DNA from: DUAL01 sp036012565
GTDB lineage: Bacteria > Bacteroidota > Bacteroidia > Flavobacteriales > BACL11
NCBI GenBank assembly: GCA_036012565.1
Contig: DASCPP010000093.1
Span: forward strand, 1 to 9,292
Direction: 5' to 3'
Length of the DNA stretch: 9,292 nt
How positions within the stretch are numbered: the stretch's first letter is position 1; each line of letters starts with the position of its first letter. The position numbers and the translations under genes were made by a program. Below are positions 6,937 through 9,292 of this stretch, piece by piece. Below the pieces are notes generated by a model that was not told where the DNA came from, searched no databases, and saw only the letters and a program-made list of their open reading frames with translations.

Positions 6937-6959
6937 ATTTAGAGGTTAGAATTTAGAGG
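6937..6959. repeat. Short direct repeat upstream of the DUF4290-murA promoter
   Basis: ATTTAGAGG occurs at 6937-6945 and 6951-6959, separated by TTAGA, so the unit length is 14 bp. It sits in the 92-bp gap between the metalloprotease stop and the DUF4290 start, 25 to 47 bp upstream of the -7 element. The position would suit an activator or repressor site, but two copies of a 9-mer in AT-rich DNA could be chance or slippage. Confidence 0.4.
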
Positions 6960-6979
6960 AAATAAAAACGGCTTACAAA

Positions 6980-8110
6980 TTATTCAATTAGCATTTTCTT
7001 CTCAATAGTTCCGTCTTCATAAATATAGAATAAGATTCTATTCTTTTCAAATGGATTTTTCACTTCCCTACCTAATATATCTACAGCTCTTTTTAGACTT
7101 CTTTTTGAAATAATTAGTTCATTTATAGTTGTATTTCCGCCTCCACAAAGGTTATGATTTAATAAATTTTGTCTTGATTGGTTGATTGCAGCAATCATTC
7201 TAGTTTTTTGTCCCTCGGTAAACATATTCATACAGGCATCATTAGTATAATCCATATAATTCATAAACATATCGCCATCAGTATTTGTGGTTCCGCAAGA
7301 ATTTGCATTATGGGGAAAAGCAGGACAGCCATAATTTTCCTCTTCTTGAGTAGGAGTGTCACCCACATTATCGTTCCCACAACTTCCCCATCCACTTCCC
7401 CAAAGATGTTCTAGATTGAGCCAATGTCCTACTTCATGAGTTGTAGTTCTACCTTTGTTATAAGGTGACTGCACAGTACCTTGAGTTCCAAAATAATTAT
7501 AACCAATTACCACTCCATCATCTGAACCAATATTCCCAAAAGGAGGTGTTGCATAACCTAATATACTTCCAGATAAATTACAAATCCAAATATTCAAATA
7601 ATCATTATTCGGCCAGGCATCTTTTCCCCCGTTTGCTGTTGATTTTACATCATTACTTTGCATAGAGAAAGAAGAAGTTGTCGTTTGTGTTCTGGTAATT
7701 CCATTAGTGCTATTTCCACTTGGGTCAGTAGTTGCTAGACAGAACTCAATCTCGCAATCTGCCGCAATACTTTGCCAGACGCTTGGTGTCATTATTACAT
7801 CAATATTTGTTCTTCTGTAATCTTTATTCAATACATCAATTTGTGATTGCACTTGTGCATCTGTTATGTTTTGTTGAGTGGAGGAATAAACTATATGCAC
7901 TATAACCGGAATAGTAATGATTGTTTTTTGTTGATAATCAGGATTTTCCTTTATCCACTTTTGAATATTTTTCTCTAATCTTGCTCTTTTAGTTACAATT
8001 TCAGGATTACTGTTTTCAAGCATATGCAAATACTGAGTTGTTCCACATCTCTCTTGTGCAAATATTGTTAAAGTAGAAAGTAAAATAATGAGGATAAATA
8101 GTCGTTTCAT
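6980..8110 (-). CDS. Secreted zinc metalloprotease, M43 (pappalysin/cytophagalysin) family
   Basis: This 376-residue exported protease has a signal peptide at 1-18 with likely cleavage before Gln19. A propeptide-like region follows to about residue 60, then the catalytic domain. The zinc site is THEVGHWLNLEH: His225, Glu226 (catalytic), His229 and His235. The usual Gly between the second and third His is Asn, a variant I recall from other Bacteroidota members. The Met-turn is MNYMDY (283-288). Eight cysteines lie downstream of the signal peptide and processing region (C119, C124, C177, C244, C262, C272, C293, C322) and may form disulfides; C22 lies near the mature start. The end, VDILGREV then a strand FYIYEDGTIEKKMLIE, resembles the last half of a type IX secretion sorting domain but lacks the preceding YPNP segment. 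It stands alone between the murA operon and the divergent ribosomal genes. The substrate is unknown. Confidence 0.88.
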   Translation of the reverse strand: MKRLFILIILLSTLTIFAQERCGTTQYLHMLENSNPEIVTKRARLEKNIQKWIKENPDYQQKTIITIPVIVHIVYSSTQQNITDAQVQSQIDVLNKDYRRTNIDVIMTPSVWQSIAADCEIEFCLATTDPSGNSTNGITRTQTTTSSFSMQSNDVKSTANGGKDAWPNNDYLNIWICNLSGSILGYATPPFGNIGSDDGVVIGYNYFGTQGTVQSPYNKGRTTTHEVGHWLNLEHLWGSGWGSCGNDNVGDTPTQEEENYGCPAFPHNANSCGTTNTDGDMFMNYMDYTNDACMNMFTEGQKTRMIAAINQSRQNLLNHNLCGGGNTTINELIISKRSLKRAVDILGREVKNPFEKNRILFYIYEDGTIEKKMLIE

Positions 8111-8132
8111 TTGTGGTTAAATTTTCCACAAA
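8110..8132. promoter_or_regulatory. Perfect inverted repeat TTTGTGG-N9-CCACAAA over the metalloprotease leader
   Basis: TTTGTGG (8110-8116) and CCACAAA (8126-8132) form a perfect 7-bp inverted repeat with a 9-bp spacer. It spans from the first base of the start codon to the inner half of the -7 element TAATTTTG. It could be an operator that blocks the promoter, or, if transcription starts within it, only the start-proximal arm is in the mRNA and no hairpin forms. Function is inferred from position only. Confidence 0.4.
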
Positions 8133-8164
8133 ATTACTCAAAGAGTTTATATTAATTGCACAAA
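8129..8164 (-). promoter_or_regulatory. Promoter of the metalloprotease gene
   Basis: The minus strand has TAATTTTG (complement of 8129-8136), an exact TAnnTTTG, and TTTG (complement of 8161-8164) 24 bp upstream, slightly longer than the usual 19-21. The predicted leader is very short, about 12-15 bases, containing TTAACCACAA directly before the ATG. Confidence 0.5.
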
Positions 8165-8207
8165 CAAAAAATAAATCTTATTTACTCAAAAAACTCTTAC
8201 TTTCTTT

Positions 8208-8238
8208 TTGTTAGAATGGATTAGTTTTTATAAATTTG
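8208..8238 (+). promoter_or_regulatory. Promoter of the rplU-rpmA operon
   Basis: TTG at 8208-8210 (within CTTTTTG) and TAAATTTG at 8231-8238 are separated by exactly 20 bp and match the Bacteroidota primary-sigma consensus. Transcription should start near 8245, leaving a leader of about 20 bases, A-rich and without an SD, before the ATG at 8265. This placement rules out translation from the upstream TTG at 8208. Confidence 0.75.
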
Positions 8239-8264
8239 CAGCCCATTTTGAAAATAAAAAAACA

Positions 8265-8711
8265 ATGTACGCAATAGTTGAAATAGCAGGACAACAATTT
8301 AAGGTAGAGAAAGACCAACAGATTTTTGTTCACCGATTGGATTCCAAGGAAGGGAAAAAAGTAACATTTGACAATGTTCTTTTAATAGAAACCGGTGGAA
8401 AAGTGAAAGTTGGGGCCCCTAATGTAAGTGGTGCAAAAGTAACGGCAAAGGTTTTAGAGCACCTCAAAGGTGATAAAGTAATTGTCTTTAAAAAGAAAAG
8501 AAGAAAAGGATACCGAGTAAAAAATGGTCACCGACAATATCTTACCAAAATTGAAATACAAAAGATAGACGAAAAAGCAATTGTAAAAAAAGCAGTGAAA
8601 AAGAAAGAAGCAAAGCCAAAAGCTAAAAAAGCTACCGCAAAGAAAACTACTGCTAAAAAAATTACAACAAAGAAAACAGCCGCAAAAAAGACAATCAAAA
8701 AAGCGGAATAA
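8265..8711 (+). CDS. rplU: 50S ribosomal protein L21 with a long Lys/Ala/Thr-rich C-terminal tail
   Basis: L21 binds 23S rRNA in the large subunit. Residues 1-103 are a standard L21: MYAIVEIAGQQFKV at the start and the signature KRRKGYRVKNGHRQYLTKIEI (about 78-98). The protein does not stop at the usual 102-105 residues but continues to 148. Residues 104-148 are almost only Lys, Ala and Thr, with repeated units such as AKKTTAKK and TKKTAAKK, similar in composition to histone H1 tails. The tail is probably disordered and may bind rRNA or DNA; this is inference from charge. The start is the ATG at 8265; an in-frame TTG at 8208 lies upstream of the predicted transcription start. rpmA follows after 20 bp and both genes share the promoter at 8208-8238. 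Confidence 0.95.
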   Translation: MYAIVEIAGQQFKVEKDQQIFVHRLDSKEGKKVTFDNVLLIETGGKVKVGAPNVSGAKVTAKVLEHLKGDKVIVFKKKRRKGYRVKNGHRQYLTKIEIQKIDEKAIVKKAVKKKEAKPKAKKATAKKTTAKKITTKKTAAKKTIKKAE

Positions 8712-8731
8712 ACAAATAAAACCTTAAAGTT

Positions 8732-8986
8732 ATGGCACATAAGAAAGGAGCTGGAAGTAGTAAAAACGGAAGAGAGTCGCACAGTAAACGACTTGGCGTA
8801 AAGATTTTTGGAGGACAAGCAATTATTGCCGGCAATATTATTGTTCGCCAAAGAGGAACCGTTCATAATCCGGGCGAAAATGTTGGTTTGGGGAAAGACC
8901 ACACCCTATTTGCACTTACTGATGGTAGAGTAAAATTTACCAAAAAAAGAAATAACAAATCTTATGTTTCGGTAATACCAAACTAA
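8732..8986 (+). CDS. rpmA: 50S ribosomal protein L27
   Basis: L27 sits near the peptidyl-transferase centre, with its N-terminal tail reaching the tRNA acceptor ends. The 84-residue sequence is complete and typical: MAHKKGAGSSKNGRESHSKRLGVK at the start (with the AHKKGxGSxxNGRDS-like core, here ESHS) and the central RQRGTxxHPG-like segment, here RQRGTVHNPGENVGLGKDHTLFAL. There is no N-terminal extension of the kind that needs protease trimming in Firmicutes. It is 20 bp after rplU, the universal gene order, and is followed by a strong terminator at 9012-9042. No SD is present; the upstream bases are A-rich. Confidence 0.98.
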   Translation: MAHKKGAGSSKNGRESHSKRLGVKIFGGQAIIAGNIIVRQRGTVHNPGENVGLGKDHTLFALTDGRVKFTKKRNNKSYVSVIPN

Positions 8987-9011
8987 TAAAGTTTACATAA
9001 TATAGAATAGA

Positions 9012-9042
9012 AAAAAACTCTTGACAAAGTCAAGAGTTTTTT
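9012..9042 (+). terminator. Intrinsic terminator after rpmA
   Basis: A6-CTCTTGAC (9012-9025), loop AAA, then GTCAAGAG-T6 (9029-9042) is a perfect 14-bp inverted repeat, with an 8-bp mixed core stem and a U-run on the plus-strand transcript. It begins 25 bp after the rpmA stop. The A-run on the other side makes it bidirectional in principle, but no gene approaches from the right on the minus strand within this window. Confidence 0.92.
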
Positions 9043-9053
9043 ATGTAAATTTG
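9021..9053 (+). promoter_or_regulatory. Promoter of serS, overlapping the rpmA terminator
   Basis: TAAATTTG at 9046-9053 matches TAnnTTTG exactly and lies 24 bp before the serS ATG. The TTG at 9021-9023, 22 bp upstream, is the best -33 candidate and lies inside the ascending stem of the terminator hairpin. The predicted start is near 9060, giving a leader of about 18-20 A/T bases. Confidence 0.6.
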
Positions 9054-9077
9054 TTTTCGATTTATAAAAAAATAAAA

Positions 9078-9292
9078 ATGTTACATATTCCTTACTTGCG
9101 AGAGCATCAAAACGAAATAATTGAGAAACTTAAAATCAAAAATTTTGATGCAGATGATATAATTAATCAGCTTTTGCAAAAAGATGATAGTCGAAAATCT
9201 ACTCAGAAAGAATTAGATGATTTACTTTACAAAAGCAATCAATTATCCAAACAAATTGGGGAGCTTTACAAAATTGGGGAGATGGAAAAAGC
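9078..9292 (+). CDS. serS: Seryl-tRNA synthetase, N-terminal part (71 codons, partial)
   Basis: SerRS charges tRNA-Ser (and tRNA-Sec where present) with serine in the cytoplasm. Only the N-terminal tRNA-binding arm is in the window. It begins MLHIPYLREHQNEIIEKL, followed by a DDIINQLLQKDDSRK segment and then the family's coiled-coil hallmark LLYKSNQLSKQIGEL (49-63), where N-x-x-SK-x-IG is conserved in bacterial SerRS. The ATG at 9078-9080 is the first in frame and is preceded by an A-rich leader. The catalytic domain with motifs 1-3 lies beyond the right edge. The order rplU-rpmA-serS is, from memory, common in flavobacteria, though here serS appears to have its own promoter after the rpmA terminator. 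Confidence 0.88.
   Translation, partial: MLHIPYLREHQNEIIEKLKIKNFDADDIINQLLQKDDSRKSTQKELDDLLYKSNQLSKQIGELYKIGEMEK

Noticed and set aside
8208..8264. In-frame extension of L21 from a TTG at 8208 (19 extra residues)
   Set aside because: This TTG is the -33 element of the rplU promoter and lies upstream of the predicted transcription start; the extra residues do not resemble L21, while MYAIVEIAGQQ at 8265 does.
8528..8902. Minus-strand open frame with a very hydrophobic Phe/Ala/Val stretch that looks like a membrane protein
   Set aside because: It is the mirror of the Lys/Ala-rich L21 tail (AAA and GCA read as TTT and TGC) and covers two ribosomal genes on the other strand.

Overview
The window reads as chromosomal DNA of a Bacteroidota bacterium, probably a flavobacterium-like member. 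The evidence is strong AT-richness, no Shine-Dalgarno sequences but A-rich leaders, several promoters of the Bacteroidota type (TTG or TTTG, about 20 bp, then TAnnTTTG), a DUF4290 gene abutting murA, an M43 metalloprotease with a tail resembling a type IX secretion sorting domain, and signal peptides cleaved before Gln. Species-level placement is not possible from the sequence alone. There is no sign of a mobile element, phage, CRISPR array, tRNA or rRNA; every kilobase is occupied by genes of recognisable families.

Layout, left to right. Positions 1-324 hold the 5' end of an exported outer-membrane protein resembling alginate-export porins (minus strand), running off the left edge. A 190-bp gap with its promoter follows. 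Positions 515-4312 hold a compact minus-strand operon read grpE, dnaJ, ABC ATPase, ABC-2 permease: a protein-folding co-chaperone pair followed by a NatAB-like exporter. Positions 4393-4908 encode an exported TlpA-like thioredoxin. Positions 4959-6887 hold the DUF4290-murA pair, in which the DUF4290 stop codon touches the murA start. Positions 6980-8110 encode a secreted zinc metalloprotease. The direction then switches: from 8265 the plus strand carries rplU (L21), rpmA (L27), a strong terminator, and the start of serS, which runs off the right edge.

Functionally the window mixes translation (L21, L27, seryl-tRNA synthetase), protein folding (GrpE, DnaJ), the first committed step of peptidoglycan synthesis (MurA with its unexplained DUF4290 partner) and three exported proteins. 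Several automatic start codons upstream of the real ones are TTG; I moved the starts of the ABC ATPase, DnaJ and L21 to internal ATGs. For L21 the upstream TTG is the promoter -33 element itself.

I found no wholly new system. The points most worth a second look are: DnaJ lacking the two outer zinc motifs (zinc centre I) while keeping centre II; MurA with Asp in place of the fosfomycin-target Cys; an internal duplication in DUF4290; a serS promoter whose -33 element lies in the rpmA terminator stem; and a shared TTAACCA leader found only before the three exported-protein genes.
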